Assembly: GCA_965214325.1 (NCBI GenBank) | Contig: CBDCBG010000006.1 | Location: 558,001 to 622,000, forward strand | Source: JAJEFO01 sp965214325 | GTDB taxonomy: Bacteria > Pseudomonadota > Alphaproteobacteria > Rhodobacterales > Rhodobacteraceae | Length of the DNA stretch: 64,000 nucleotides | Reading direction: 5' to 3' | Part shown: positions 50,972 to 60,784 of the stretch, in pieces | How positions within the stretch are numbered: the stretch's first letter is position 1 | Layout of the letters: each line of letters begins with the position of its first letter | The notes under the pieces: model-generated | What the model was told of the DNA's origin: nothing | Seen by the model: only the letters and a program-made list of their open reading frames with translations | Databases searched by the model: none | Program-made: the position numbers and the translations under genes

Positions 50972-53398
50972 ATGCGGGACAAATTCATGACCAAGCCACT
51001 GCCAACGCCATTTCCGGTGCTTCCCCTCAGGGACATCGTCGTGTTTCCGCACATGATCGTCCCGCTGTTCGTTGGGCGTGAGAAGTCGGTGCGTGCACTC
51101 GACGAGGTCATGCGGGAAGACAAGCAGATCCTGCTCTCCAGCCAGATTGATCCTGCCAACGATGACCCGGAGATTGACGGCATCTATGAGGTTGGCGTGC
51201 TGGCCAGTGTCCTGCAACTCCTCAAGCTGCCCGACGGTACCGTCAAGGTGCTGGTGGAAGGACGAAACCGCGTGCGCATCACCGAATACCTGGACAACGA
51301 GAGCTACTTCGAGGCACGCGCCGAAGTGCTGGAAGAGGAGGCCGGCGACGAGGCTGCCATCAAGGCTCTCGTCGGTTCGGTGGCAAAGGAGTTCGAACGC
51401 TACGTGAAGGTCAGGAAGAACGTCTCCGAAGATGCGTTGTATCAGGTCGCCGAAAGCAAGGACGCATCGAAGCTGGCCGATCTCGTCTCAGGCCATCTGG
51501 GCGTCGAAGTCGAGAAGAGGCAGGCGCTTCTGGAAATGCTGTCCGTCGCGGAACGGCTCGAGGCCGTCTACGGTCTCATCAAGGGCGAACTGGAGGTTTT
51601 GCAGGTCGAGAAGAAGATCAAGACCCGCGTCAGGTCCCAGATGGAGCGGACGCAAAAGGAATACTACCTGAATGAGCAGATGAAGGCCATTCAGAAGGAG
51701 CTTGGCGACGGCGAGGACGGTTCGAACGAAGTCACCGAGATCGAGGAAAAGATCGCCAGCACGAAGCTTTCCAAGGAAGCCCGCGAAAAGGCCGAGGGCG
51801 AACTCAAGAAACTGAAGTCAATGTCGCCGATGAGTGCCGAGGCAACCGTGGTTCGCAACTACCTTGACTGGATGCTGACAATTCCATGGGGCGTGAAATC
51901 CCGCGTCAAGAAGGATCTGGGCCGTGCGCAGGAGATTCTCGACAGCGATCACTACGGGTTGGAAAAGGTGAAGGAACGCATCGTCGAATACCTCGCGGTC
52001 CAGCAGCGATCCAGGAAACTGAAAGGGCCGATTCTCTGTCTCGTCGGACCGCCGGGCGTCGGGAAGACCTCGCTTGGCAAGTCGGTGGCAAATGCAACGG
52101 GCCGCGAGTTCATTCGCATCAGCCTTGGCGGCGTGCGCGACGAGGCGGAAATCCGCGGTCACAGGCGCACCTATATCGGCTCGATGCCGGGCAAGATCAT
52201 CCAGGGCATGAAGAAGGCCAAGACCATCAATCCGCTGATCCTGCTCGATGAGATCGACAAGATGGGTCACGACTTTCGGGGAGATCCCGCATCCGCGATG
52301 CTGGAAGTGCTGGATCCCGAGCAGAATTCGACGTTCACCGATCACTATCTGGAGATCGAGTACGATCTCTCGAATGTCATGTTCCTGACGACCGCGAACA
52401 CATATAACATGCCAAGCCCCCTTCTGGACCGGATGGAAACCATTCCGCTCGCGGGCTACACGGAAGACGAAAAGCGCGAGATCGCGAAGCAGCACCTGCT
52501 CGAAAAGCAGACCAAGAACCACGGACTCAAGACGTCTGAATTCGAGCTGTCGGAAGAGGCCCTGACCGAGATCATCCGCACCTATACGCGCGAAGCCGGA
52601 GTCCGGAACCTTGAGCGCGAGATCGCGAAGCTTGCACGCAAGGCCGTGACGCGCATTGTAAGGAAGGAAGACAAGAAGGTCGTGGTGACTCCGGAAAGGC
52701 TGGAGGACTTCCTCGGCGTCAAGAAGTTTCGCTACGGGCTGGCCGAAAAGTCTGATCAGGTGGGTGCCGTCACGGGACTTGCCTGGACCCAGACCGGAGG
52801 AGACCTCCTGTCGATCGAGGCACTGAAGCTTCCCGGAAAGGGGAGAATGAAGACCACCGGAAAGCTTGGCGACGTGATGAAGGAGTCCATCGACGCCGCT
52901 GCGAGTTTTGCAAGGTCAATCGCACCATCCATCGGCGTGCAGCCAACCCGGTTTGATACAATGGACATCCACGTCCACGTGCCGGAAGGCGCGACGCCGA
53001 AGGATGGTCCGTCGGCGGGCGTGGCAATGGTCACCTCGATCGTTTCGGTGCTCACGCAGATTCCGGTCCGGAAGGACATTGCGATGACCGGCGAAATCAC
53101 GCTGCGTGGGAATGTCCTGGCAATTGGCGGCCTGAAGGAGAAATTGCTGGCGGCCCGCCGCGGCGGCGTCTCGACCGTCTTGATACCCGAAGAGAACGAG
53201 AAGGATCTGCCGGAGATCCCCGACAACGTGAAGGAAGGACTGAACATCATTCCCGTCTCGATGGTATCCGAGGTCCTGAATCACGCACTTGTCCGGCAGC
53301 CGGAGGCAATCGAATGGGACGAAGAGGCCGAATATGCCGAAATGGCCCAACGCGCAGCCGCGGCCCGATCTGGCGAAGCCGAGGTCATGACCCACTGA
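50972..53398 (+). CDS. lon: ATP-dependent protease Lon
   Basis: This is an 808-residue Lon A-type protease. The N-terminal substrate domain starts FPVLPLRDIVVFPHMIVPLF. The AAA+ module has Walker A GPPGVGKT at about 359-366 and Walker B LILLDEIDK. The protease domain has Ser681 (PKDGPSAG) and Lys724 (GGLKEKLLAA). It degrades misfolded and regulatory proteins in the cytoplasm. An in-frame ATG at 50987 is an alternative start, five residues shorter. All domains are complete. Confidence 0.97.
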   Translation: MRDKFMTKPLPTPFPVLPLRDIVVFPHMIVPLFVGREKSVRALDEVMREDKQILLSSQIDPANDDPEIDGIYEVGVLASVLQLLKLPDGTVKVLVEGRNRVRITEYLDNESYFEARAEVLEEEAGDEAAIKALVGSVAKEFERYVKVRKNVSEDALYQVAESKDASKLADLVSGHLGVEVEKRQALLEMLSVAERLEAVYGLIKGELEVLQVEKKIKTRVRSQMERTQKEYYLNEQMKAIQKELGDGEDGSNEVTEIEEKIASTKLSKEAREKAEGELKKLKSMSPMSAEATVVRNYLDWMLTIPWGVKSRVKKDLGRAQEILDSDHYGLEKVKERIVEYLAVQQRSRKLKGPILCLVGPPGVGKTSLGKSVANATGREFIRISLGGVRDEAEIRGHRRTYIGSMPGKIIQGMKKAKTINPLILLDEIDKMGHDFRGDPASAMLEVLDPEQNSTFTDHYLEIEYDLSNVMFLTTANTYNMPSPLLDRMETIPLAGYTEDEKREIAKQHLLEKQTKNHGLKTSEFELSEEALTEIIRTYTREAGVRNLEREIAKLARKAVTRIVRKEDKKVVVTPERLEDFLGVKKFRYGLAEKSDQVGAVTGLAWTQTGGDLLSIEALKLPGKGRMKTTGKLGDVMKESIDAAASFARSIAPSIGVQPTRFDTMDIHVHVPEGATPKDGPSAGVAMVTSIVSVLTQIPVRKDIAMTGEITLRGNVLAIGGLKEKLLAARRGGVSTVLIPEENEKDLPEIPDNVKEGLNIIPVSMVSEVLNHALVRQPEAIEWDEEAEYAEMAQRAAAARSGEAEVMTH

Positions 53399-53545
53399 AG
53401 CGACCTGGATGAACAGGTTCACCACGGCGGGGCACGTCGTCGCTTCCGTCTTTCAGCGACGCGCGCGTAAAGGTTCGGCAAGACGGCATGCCTGCAATCG
53501 CGTCCTGTGCGACGAAAGCGAATTGAGCGGGCGGCATCGCACGCT

Positions 53546-54376
53546 TCAGATCGGGATCGCCGACTCTTCACGCCTGGGATGGAGCACTGACAGGTCCGCG
53601 CCAGAAATCTCGGCCGACATGACCAGCTTCCGGATGTAGGATCGGGCCTCGCGAACCCAGGCCGCCTTTTCCATGGCATCGGATATCTTCCGGCGAACGG
53701 CCTCGAACGGCAGCACGGCTCCCTCGTTGACGGCATCCATGCGGATGACGTGCCAACCGTGCCGCGTGAGAACGGGCTCGACCGTGAAGTCCCCTTCGGA
53801 AAGCCGGCGCAAGGCGGCCTCGAACTCGAACGAAGTCTCTCCCGGCCCGAACTGGCCAAGCTTCCCGCCCGTCGCCCGAGAGTTGCAGTCGCTGTCCGTC
53901 GCGGCAATTCGGGAAAAGTCGCGCGGGTTGTCGCGCACGCGGGTCGCAAGCTCGAGCGCCCGGGCCTCCGCCCTGGTCCGGCTGGTCGCGTCGTCGGGAT
54001 CGCAAGCCACCAGAATGTGTGACGCTTCCCAAAGAGGCGGCGTGCGAAAGCGAGACGGATCGCGTTCCCATTCCGCGCGGACGGCCCGCGCGGTCGGCGG
54101 GTCGGGTTCAAGAACGGTCTCGAGAAGATTCCGGATCAGGGCCTCTTCATCGGTTTCGAGCCGGTCCGCTCCAACCCGTGCCGGTTCCGGGACGAGCCCC
54201 CGCCGGCTTGCGTCCTGCAGGAGGAGCGCACGCACGGCCACCGCGTTGGCTGCCTTGCGCCACGCCAACCCGGGCTTGCCTTCGGGAACGGGGTGGTTCT
54301 GTGCCTCCGCGGCAATGGCCGCCCGCGGGATCGTCTCGCCATTCACGACAAGAGGCGGGAAAAGGGACGCGTTCAT
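53546..54376 (-). CDS. PpiC-type peptidyl-prolyl isomerase of the nar operon
   Basis: This 276-residue protein has a helical N-terminal chaperone part (residues 20-110) and a parvulin domain: EASHILVACDP, SDCNSRATGGKLGQFGPGET, FEFEAALRRLSEGDFTVEPV, THGWH-like RHGWHVIRMD. No signal peptide is visible. Its start overlaps the narI stop as TGATG. Parvulins of this kind (NifM/NarM-like) are often encoded beside nitrate reductases and are thought to help maturation. Confidence 0.85.
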   Translation of the reverse strand: MNASLFPPLVVNGETIPRAAIAAEAQNHPVPEGKPGLAWRKAANAVAVRALLLQDASRRGLVPEPARVGADRLETDEEALIRNLLETVLEPDPPTARAVRAEWERDPSRFRTPPLWEASHILVACDPDDATSRTRAEARALELATRVRDNPRDFSRIAATDSDCNSRATGGKLGQFGPGETSFEFEAALRRLSEGDFTVEPVLTRHGWHVIRMDAVNEGAVLPFEAVRRKISDAMEKAAWVREARSYIRKLVMSAEISGADLSVLHPRREESAIPI

Positions 54377-55170
54377 CACTGTTGCTCCGCCGGGCCCGCG
54401 GCCGCGCCGGAGGCCGGTCCCGGCCTGGACTTCGCAGTGTCGCTCCTCTGAGTTGCAGGCCCGGAGCGGCTCGGCAACGGGGCGGTGCGGCGTGAGCGCA
54501 CGACTTGGTAGCCCGGGCGTGTCAACAGGTAGCGGAACGGCACCGCAAAGCCCGACAGGACATGGACAAGCCGTGTGAACGGGAACACCAGAATGATCAA
54601 CAGCCCAAGCACCAGGTGAAGCTTGAATATCAGTGCCGCATCGGCAATGTAGCTCGCCGCAGCCGCGTCGAATGTGAAGATGCCCTGTGCCCAGTACATG
54701 AATGTCACCATCTCGTGCCCGTCAAGATGGTTGATTGAAACAACGATCGTGCCGAGGCCCAGGACCAGTTGCGCCAGCAGCAATGCAAGGATCGCGATGT
54801 CCCAGAAACTCGAGGTCTGGCGAACGCGTGGGTCCGTGCATCGACGATGCAACAGCATTCCGCCGCCGATCAACGCCACCACGCCTGCAACTCCGCCCAC
54901 GACCAAGGCAAGCACTTGCTTGGCGCCATGGCTTATGCCGATGAAGTCGAACATCCAGATCGGTGTCAGCAACCCAACCAGATGGCCAAAGAAGATCACC
55001 AGCACACCGACATGAAACAGGATCGAGCCTATCGCCAGTTGCCGTCGTCTCAACAACTGTGACGAAGAGGTCTTCCAGGTAAACTGGTCGCGCTCATATC
55101 GCGCAATCGTGCCCATGATCCCTACCCCGAGCGCGATGTAGGGAAAGATTCCAAACAGGAAGTCGTGCAT
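54376..55170 (-). CDS. narI: respiratory nitrate reductase gamma subunit (cytochrome b)
   Basis: This 264-residue membrane protein has five hydrophobic helices beginning MHDFLFGIFPYIALGVGIMG. Heme-ligand histidines fit in SILFHVGVLVIFFGHLVGLL and in KLHLVLG...RLVH near the end. NarI oxidises quinol and passes electrons to NarH. The start at 55170 has GGAGGCC upstream; a longer frame exists. The C-terminus extends about 35 residues beyond usual NarI with a Pro/Ala/Ser-rich tail. narJ ends 11 bases upstream. Confidence 0.93.
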   Translation of the reverse strand: MHDFLFGIFPYIALGVGIMGTIARYERDQFTWKTSSSQLLRRRQLAIGSILFHVGVLVIFFGHLVGLLTPIWMFDFIGISHGAKQVLALVVGGVAGVVALIGGGMLLHRRCTDPRVRQTSSFWDIAILALLLAQLVLGLGTIVVSINHLDGHEMVTFMYWAQGIFTFDAAAASYIADAALIFKLHLVLGLLIILVFPFTRLVHVLSGFAVPFRYLLTRPGYQVVRSRRTAPLPSRSGPATQRSDTAKSRPGPASGAAAGPAEQQ

Positions 55171-55181
55171 TTTGGCCTCCG

Positions 55182-55886
55182 TCACTGAGTTGTCGCACTG
55201 GACGCGCGGCGTACGGGTTCGTCGATCCGGGCAAGCATGTCGCGCGCTTGCGGGCACCCTGCCGAAGGGTCGGGCCCGAAACGGACCTCGCTCTCCTCCC
55301 AGACCTCGTCCAGCGCTTCCAGGTTGTCGGGATCGACTTCGGGTTGCCCGAGCAACTCCGAGACCGCCGAGCGGTCGGCCTTCGCTCCGGAGAGCTCGAC
55401 GAGGGCCGCAAACACCCCGGAAAAGGAGCTCTTTCGCCGAGAGAGCCTGGTTCCCAGCGCCTCGAGTATATGCGCCGCGTCTGCCAGGATTTCCCGGGCC
55501 TCCTGGCGAGGACGCATCGAAAGGAACTCCAGGATTGCCGGCAAGTGATCAGGCAATTCCGCCGTGGCAAGATCGAACCCCCCTGCACGGTAGGTCTCGA
55601 GAAGCGACACCATCGCGCCGCCTCGATCCCTGCTCTCGCCATGCACGTGTTCGAAGAGGTTCAGGGAAAGCGTGCGCGAGCGATCAAACAGGCCCACGTA
55701 CTGCTCTTCCAGATCGTAGATGTCGCGTGCCTCAAGTTCCTGCACCAGAAGGCGCAAGGATCGACGGGTCATGCCGCTCAGGCGACGGTCCGAGTCGAGA
55801 ACTTTCCCGATTTCCTGCAAGACGGCCTTCAGGTCCCGAGTCGGATAGCTCAGAACCAGGGACAGGGACTTGAGTGTGCGGTCCAT
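55182..55886 (-). CDS. narJ: nitrate reductase molybdenum cofactor assembly chaperone
   Basis: This 234-residue TorD/NarJ-family protein has LSLVLSYPTRDLKAVLQEIG at the N-terminus and the signature EEQYVGLFDRSRTLSLNLFE, HVHGESRDRGGAMV near residues 60-95. It helps insert molybdenum cofactor into NarG. The ATG overlaps the narH stop as TGATG. Frame intact, although narH upstream is interrupted, so it may be poorly translated by coupling. Confidence 0.93.
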   Translation of the reverse strand: MDRTLKSLSLVLSYPTRDLKAVLQEIGKVLDSDRRLSGMTRRSLRLLVQELEARDIYDLEEQYVGLFDRSRTLSLNLFEHVHGESRDRGGAMVSLLETYRAGGFDLATAELPDHLPAILEFLSMRPRQEAREILADAAHILEALGTRLSRRKSSFSGVFAALVELSGAKADRSAVSELLGQPEVDPDNLEALDEVWEESEVRFGPDPSAGCPQARDMLARIDEPVRRASSATTQ

Positions 55887-56721
55887 CAATTCGCCTCCTC
55901 AGGCATCTTCAAGGGCGTTCTCTTGCCGCCAAACAACGATCCGCTGGAGATTCCCGTGGAGCAGGCGTTGCCGTCGGTGAACCCGCAGTCGCCACGGAGG
56001 TCGTAGGCATCCTCAACTTCCTCGCGATGCGTGGTCGGGATCACGAAACGGTCCTCGTAGTCGGCAAGAGCCATGATCCTGTACATGTCCTCTATGACCC
56101 CGCCCGAGAGTCCCACGCGGGCGGCAATGCCCTCGTCATGGACGCCGTCCAGGGTCTTGGACCGCATGTAGCTGCGCATGGCCAGCATCCGTTCCAGCGC
56201 CAAGGCGATCGGCTCTTCATCTCCCGCCGTCAGCATGTTGGCGAGGTAGCGCAGCGGAATGCGGAGATTGCGCACGTCAGGCATCGCGCCTTCCATGCCG
56301 ATCGCGCCTGCCTCGGCCGCATTCTGAATCGGCGAGAGCGGCGGGATGTACCAGACCATCGGCAGTGTCCGGTATTCGGGATGCAACGGAAACGCGACTT
56401 TCCATTCCATCGCCATTTTCCAGATCGGGCTCTCCTGCGCCGCCTTTAGCCAATCACCAGGAATGCCGTCCGCCCGCGCCGTTTCCACGATCTCCGGGTC
56501 ATGCGGGTCGAGGAATATCCCGAGCTGGGCATCGTACAGGTCCTTCGTTTCGGTCACGTTCGCGGCTTCCTCGATCCTGTCGGCATCATAGAGCATCACG
56601 CCAAGGTAGCGGATGCGACCCACGCAGGTTTCCGAACACACGGTCGGATTGCCGCTTTCGATGCGCGGGTAGCAAAGAGTGCACTTTTCGGACTTTCCGG
56701 TTGACCAGTTGTAATAGATCT
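55886..56721 (-). pseudogene. narH: nitrate reductase beta subunit, C-terminal part
   Basis: After the IS66 element the frame reads IYYNWSTGKSEKCTLCYPRI, ESGNPTVCSETCVGRIRYLG and runs to EEAN at the narJ overlap. CTLC...C...C are Fe-S ligands of NarH. Removing the IS and one ATAGATCT copy restores CPYKKIYYNWSTGKSEKC, the normal NarH sequence. As arranged, NarH cannot be made whole. Confidence 0.93.
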
Positions 56722-56864
56722 GTAACTGCTCACCCCCTAGTTCCGGAACGATGTCGGGGTGACATCCGACGAGATCATTGGAGGCGCTGACTGGCCAGGG
56801 CCCGCCGCACGGGACGTCGGTGGCGAGGGGAGTTGACACCGTAGACTGATCCGGTTATCGGCGG

Positions 56865-56889
56865 TTCCCGTGAGCGACGGGGACCGTTG
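56865..56889 (+). promoter_or_regulatory. hairpin directly before the methylase start
   Basis: CGGTTCCCGT and ACGGGGACCG pair around a GAGCG loop and end three bases before ATG 56890. In a transcript entering from outside, this stem would cover the ribosome-binding region. That could limit expression by read-through, as seen in several IS families. The role is inferred. Confidence 0.35.
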
Positions 56890-57292
56890 ATGGGATATTT
56901 TGGTTCCAAGGCAACGAGCGGGCTGTGCCAGATGCTTCCGGGGCTCCAGCCCCCGCACGATCTTTATCTGGAGTCTCATCTCGGGGGCGGCGCGCTGATG
57001 AAGCGCAAGGCCCCGGCGGCGCGCAGCATCGGGATCGACCGGGACCGGCGCGCGATTGACGGGTTCGAGTGCGGCTACCCGGTGGAGCTGGTGCACGGCT
57101 GCGCGCACGCGTTCCTGGCCGGCTTCCCGTTCCGGGGCACGGAACCGGTCTGCAGCGACCCGCCGTACCTGCACGCGACCCGCCGGTCGCGACGGCGGTA
57201 CCGCCACGACTGCGCCGAGGCCGACCATGTCGCGCTCCTCGACCTGCTCAAGGGCCTGCCGTGCCAGGTGATGGTCTCGGGACACCCCTCGG
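56890..57292 (+). pseudogene. D12-class DNA adenine methylase, 5' part (IS66 passenger)
   Basis: The frame starts MGYFGSKATSGLCQMLPGLQ with the FxGxK-type AdoMet motif and has the catalytic DPPYL (CSDPPYLHATRRSRRRYRHD). ALLDLLKGLPCQVMVSGHPS is the expected next strand. At CCCTCGG (57286-57292) the sequence jumps to the serine-recombinase element. The C-terminal part is at 60785-61048. Such enzymes methylate adenine N6 in short DNA motifs. Removing the nested element gives about 222 residues, compact for the family but with all main motifs. Confidence 0.82.
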
Positions 57293-57316
57293 ACTACACA
57301 GACGATTGCACCCCTT

Positions 57317-57592
57317 GACGACGATTCTACGAGAACGTTTGCGGTCACCCACCCTTTCCATCCCCTGAGCGGCCGCCGTTTCGAGGCGCTCGAGACCCGG
57401 GTCAGCCGGGGAGAGGAGCGTGTCCATTTCATCGGCGCGGATGGCCGGTTGCAGCGTTTGCGGGTGAGCTGGACCAGCCTGCAAGCCAGCGACCCCTTCG
57501 TCGAGGTGTCGGCCGGGCGTTCCCCCTTCCGGGCCCTCGACCTTCTGGCGCTGTCCGGCCTGGTTGCCTCGCTGTCGGAGACCGAGGCGTGA
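57317..57592 (+). pseudogene. DUF5372-family small protein, start codon not found
   Basis: The frame reads FAVTHPFHPLSGRRFEALET, RVSRGEERVHFIGADGRLQR, WTSLQASDPFVEVSAGRSPF, RALDLLALSGLV and stops at 57592. This matches the DUF5372 family that accompanies recombinase/transposase genes. No ATG, GTG or TTG occurs between the upstream in-frame stop and the conserved region, so either the start was lost or the protein uses an unusual initiation codon. It lies at the left end of the serine-recombinase element. Confidence 0.6.
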
Positions 57593-57802
57593 CTGTCAAG
57601 ATCATTACGCCGCCATATGTAAGATTGACTATGCCGCATGATGATAACCCGCGGGTCGCACCATGCCGGGGGCGCTGTCGCATTGTTGGCCATCAAGTCG
57701 CTTCCTGTGCATGCATTTCCGCCGAGTCTGCAGTGACCGTGCTTGACATCTCTCCCAGTGTGCGGCATAGATGTCATTACATTCCGTCTTGGAGAACGCG
57801 CC

Positions 57803-58258
57803 ATGACCCGGAAGAACGACAAGGCCGAGAGCCTCAGGAGGCTCGGCACCCTGAACCGCCATCCGGAACGCGTGAGCGACCCCCGGTTCCTGTCCGATCC
57901 CTTCTTCGATCCCCGGGACCTCGTGCAGGTCCGGTACGAGATGCTGCGACGGGTCCACAGGGAGGGGCGGTCGGTGAGCGAAAGCGCGCAAGACTTCGGC
58001 GTCTCGCGACCGACCTGGTATCACGCCGCAAGCGCCTTCGAGGAGAACGGACTGGCGGGACTGGTCCCGGAACGCCCGGGACCGCGGCGCGCCCACAAGC
58101 TCGACGACACCGTCATCGAGGCGCTTGTCGAGGCCCGGCGTGCCGCGCCCGCCACCACCACCGCCGAACTCGTCGTCCTGGTGCGCCGTCGCTTCGGCAT
58201 CTCCGTGCATCGGCGCAGCATCGAGCGCGCCCTGCGCCGTGTCCAAAAAAAACGCTGA
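57803..58258 (+). CDS. helix-turn-helix protein of the serine-recombinase element
   Basis: The 151-residue protein starts at ATG 57803 (GGAGAACG upstream). A winged-helix-like DNA-binding region spans about 55-100 (GRSVSESAQDFGVSRPTWYH, FEENGLAGLVPERPGPRRAH). The second half (TTTAELVVLVRRRFGISVHR, RSIERALRRV) resembles the second helix-turn-helix of transposase-type proteins. It ends VQKKR-stop at an eight-A run. It probably regulates or assists the recombinase; role inferred. Confidence 0.7.
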   Translation: MTRKNDKAESLRRLGTLNRHPERVSDPRFLSDPFFDPRDLVQVRYEMLRRVHREGRSVSESAQDFGVSRPTWYHAASAFEENGLAGLVPERPGPRRAHKLDDTVIEALVEARRAAPATTTAELVVLVRRRFGISVHRRSIERALRRVQKKR

Positions 58259-58545
58259 ACCGCACGTCGGCGCCGTTCGCCTGTCCGCGGCAACGGACCG
58301 AGGACTACGAACGCCTGCGCCGTTCCAGGAACGACCAGGCCGCCGGGCGCAACGGGCGGGCCGTGCTGGTTCACCGGGGCATGGCGGCCTGGTGCGCCAT
58401 CCTCGATGCAGTGCCGCCCCCTCCGCCGCGTGTCACGGATCAAGGCCGCCGTCCCGCGCCGGAACTGCCCGGTGACGTCGAATCCGGCCTGGTCGACATC
58501 ATCGTGTCGATCGCGATCGATCAACTGAACGGAGCCGCATCATGA
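58253..58545 (+). CDS. small ORF in the -1 frame, overlapping recombinase start
   Basis: The frame (TLNRTSAPFACPRQRTEDYE, NGRAVLVHRGMAAWCAILDA, GLVDIIVSIAIDQLNGAAS) has no proper start near its beginning but is continuous with the helix-turn-helix gene through a -1 shift on the A8 run at 58245-58252. Its stop overlaps the recombinase ATG as ATGA. It may be read as a frameshift extension of the upstream protein or be translated by reinitiation. No known domain recognised. Confidence 0.5.
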
Positions 58546-60608
58546 GCAGCGAACAGCATAAGGTGACGGCCGGCCATCTCGCCCGGAACGCGTATCTCCA
58601 TGTCCGCCAGTCGACGCTGCGCCAGGTGACGGAGAACACCGAGAGCACCCATCGCCAGTACGAGCTGCGCAACCGCGCACATGCGCTCGGCTGGCCCGTG
58701 GAGAACGTCATCGTGATCGACTCGGATCTCGGCCAGTCCGGCACCGACCGGGACCGCGAAGGCTTCAGGAAGCTGGTCGGCGAGGTGTCCATGGGCAACG
58801 CCGGGATCGTGCTTGGCCTCGAGGTCAGCCGCCTCGCGCGGAACTCCAGCGACTGGCATCGGCTGCTCGAGATCTGCGCGATGACCGGCACGCTGATCCT
58901 GGACGAGGACGGCCTCTATGATCCGTGCGGCTTCAACGACCGGCTCGTGCTCGGCCTCAAGGGCCAGATGTCCGAGGCCGAGCTCCACTACCTGCGCGCG
59001 CGGCTGCACGGCGGAATCATCAGCCGCGCCCGGCGCGGAGAGCTCAAGCTGCCGCTCCCGGCCGGCTTCGCCTATGACCCGCTCGACAGGGTCGTCCTCG
59101 ACCCTGACGCCCAGGTCCGCAAGACCGTCACCCTGCTGTTCGACACCTTCTCCCGCACCGGATCGGCGACGGCGACCGTGAAGGCCTTCCGCAAGGAGGG
59201 GATGCTGTTTCCCTGCCGGCCGGGCTCGGGCGGCCACCGCCGCGGAAGCGGGATGATCTGGAGCGAGCTGACCCATACGAGGACCCTGCAGATCCTCCAC
59301 AATCCCCGTTATGCGGGCGCCTTCACGTTCGGCCGCACCCGCAGCCGGCGGCGTCCCGACGGCACCCTTGCCTGCCGCCGTGTGCCGCTCGACGAGGTCG
59401 AGGTGCTGCTGCGCGACCAGCATGAGGGTTACATCTCGTGGGAGCGCTTCGAGGCCAACCGGCAGCGCCTCGCCGACAACAGCACGAGCGGCGGCGGCGA
59501 CCGGCGACCGCCGCGAGAGGGTCCGGCCCTCCTGCAGGGACTCGCGATCTGCGGCAAGTGCGGCAACGCGATGACGGTCCGCTATCACGCACGCAACAAG
59601 CGTCTGGTTCCAGACTACATGTGCCAGAGGCAACGGATCGAGCGCGGAACGGCGGTCTGCCAGCAGGTGTCGGGCGGCGGCACGGACCGGGCGATCGGCG
59701 AACTCATGGTGGAGCTCATGTCGCAGGCAAACCTGGAGGTGGCGCTGCAGGTGCAGAAGGAACTCGAGGCGCGGGCGGAAGAGGTCGATGCCTGGCATGA
59801 CCAAAAGGTACAGCGTGCCCGGGAGGAGGCCGATGTCGCGCGGACGCGGTTCATGAACGTCCACCCCGACAACCGCATCGTGGCCGACGTGCTGGAGGGC
59901 GAATGGAACCAGAGGCTGCGCAAGCTCGACGAGGTCCGGCGCGACCGTGACAGGCGTCGGGGCGAGGACCGCAGAAAGCTCGAAGACGATCAGCGCCAGC
60001 GCATCCTCAGGCTCGCCTGCGACTTCCCGCGACTGTGGAACGATCCGGCGACCCCTGTCCGCGAACGCAAGCGCATGGTCCATCTGGTGATCGAGGACGT
60101 CACCATTACACGTGGCGAGGAGATCGAGCTCGGCGTCCGTCTTCGCGGCGGCGCCACCCGGCAGCTCGCCGTTCCGCCCGACCTGCCGTCCTGCAGGCTC
60201 CACGTCACGCCGCCCGAGGTCGTGGAGGCGGTCGACACGCTGCTCGATGACCATTGCGAGAGGGAGATCGCGGAGATCCTCAACCGGCGGGGCTTCCATA
60301 CCGGGTACGGCAAGCCCTTCAACCTCCGGCGGGTCGCGCGCGTGCGTCAGCTACACAACCTGAAGACACGGCGTCAAAGATTGCGCGAACGCGGCCTGCT
60401 GACCCCCAGCGAACTGGCGGAACGGCTCGGCGTCAGTCAGAAAACGGTCCGGTCCTGGCGCCAGCGGAACCTGCTCGCGGGCACAAAGTACAACGACAGG
60501 AACGAATGCCTGTACGAGATGCCGGATGATCCGCCGGCAATGCATGGCCGCAAGATCCGCCGCCGTGCGGCGCCGGACGAACGAGCCGGTACAGGCGGAC
60601 CGGGCTGA
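58542..60608 (+). CDS. large serine recombinase
   Basis: This 688-residue protein has an N-terminal resolvase domain with nucleophile Ser24 (AYLHVRQSTLRQVTENTEST), then LGLEVSRLARNSSDWHRLLE, a recombinase domain (about 190-290, LPLPAGFAYDPLDRVVLD...RTLQILHNPRYAGAFTFGRT), a zinc ribbon (GLAICGKCGNAMTVRYH...YMCQ), a coiled coil (about 390-470) and a C-terminal MerR/excisionase-like helix-turn-helix (LTPSELAERLGVSQKTVRSW). The frame is intact. It is the evident mobility enzyme of the 3.5 kb element. Confidence 0.92.
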   Translation: MSSEQHKVTAGHLARNAYLHVRQSTLRQVTENTESTHRQYELRNRAHALGWPVENVIVIDSDLGQSGTDRDREGFRKLVGEVSMGNAGIVLGLEVSRLARNSSDWHRLLEICAMTGTLILDEDGLYDPCGFNDRLVLGLKGQMSEAELHYLRARLHGGIISRARRGELKLPLPAGFAYDPLDRVVLDPDAQVRKTVTLLFDTFSRTGSATATVKAFRKEGMLFPCRPGSGGHRRGSGMIWSELTHTRTLQILHNPRYAGAFTFGRTRSRRRPDGTLACRRVPLDEVEVLLRDQHEGYISWERFEANRQRLADNSTSGGGDRRPPREGPALLQGLAICGKCGNAMTVRYHARNKRLVPDYMCQRQRIERGTAVCQQVSGGGTDRAIGELMVELMSQANLEVALQVQKELEARAEEVDAWHDQKVQRAREEADVARTRFMNVHPDNRIVADVLEGEWNQRLRKLDEVRRDRDRRRGEDRRKLEDDQRQRILRLACDFPRLWNDPATPVRERKRMVHLVIEDVTITRGEEIELGVRLRGGATRQLAVPPDLPSCRLHVTPPEVVEAVDTLLDDHCEREIAEILNRRGFHTGYGKPFNLRRVARVRQLHNLKTRRQRLRERGLLTPSELAERLGVSQKTVRSWRQRNLLAGTKYNDRNECLYEMPDDPPAMHGRKIRRRAAPDERAGTGGPG

Positions 60609-60784
60609 AGCGATCGACGCATCCCATGGTCCCCGCTGCATTGCCAGCGCCGCTGCAGAGCCTATACATGGACGCCAAACGCGGTCAGCGCGGCACCAAT
60701 GCACGGGCGTCCAGGCCCCTGAATCAAGCCGGAAAGCCGGGAGTTTGCCCGGATCGACCTAAAGGAGCGCAGTATGCCACCGAG

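Noticed and set aside
58521..60299. 592-codon open frame on the minus strand
   Set aside because: Antisense of the serine recombinase, whose catalytic and zinc motifs are clear on the plus strand.
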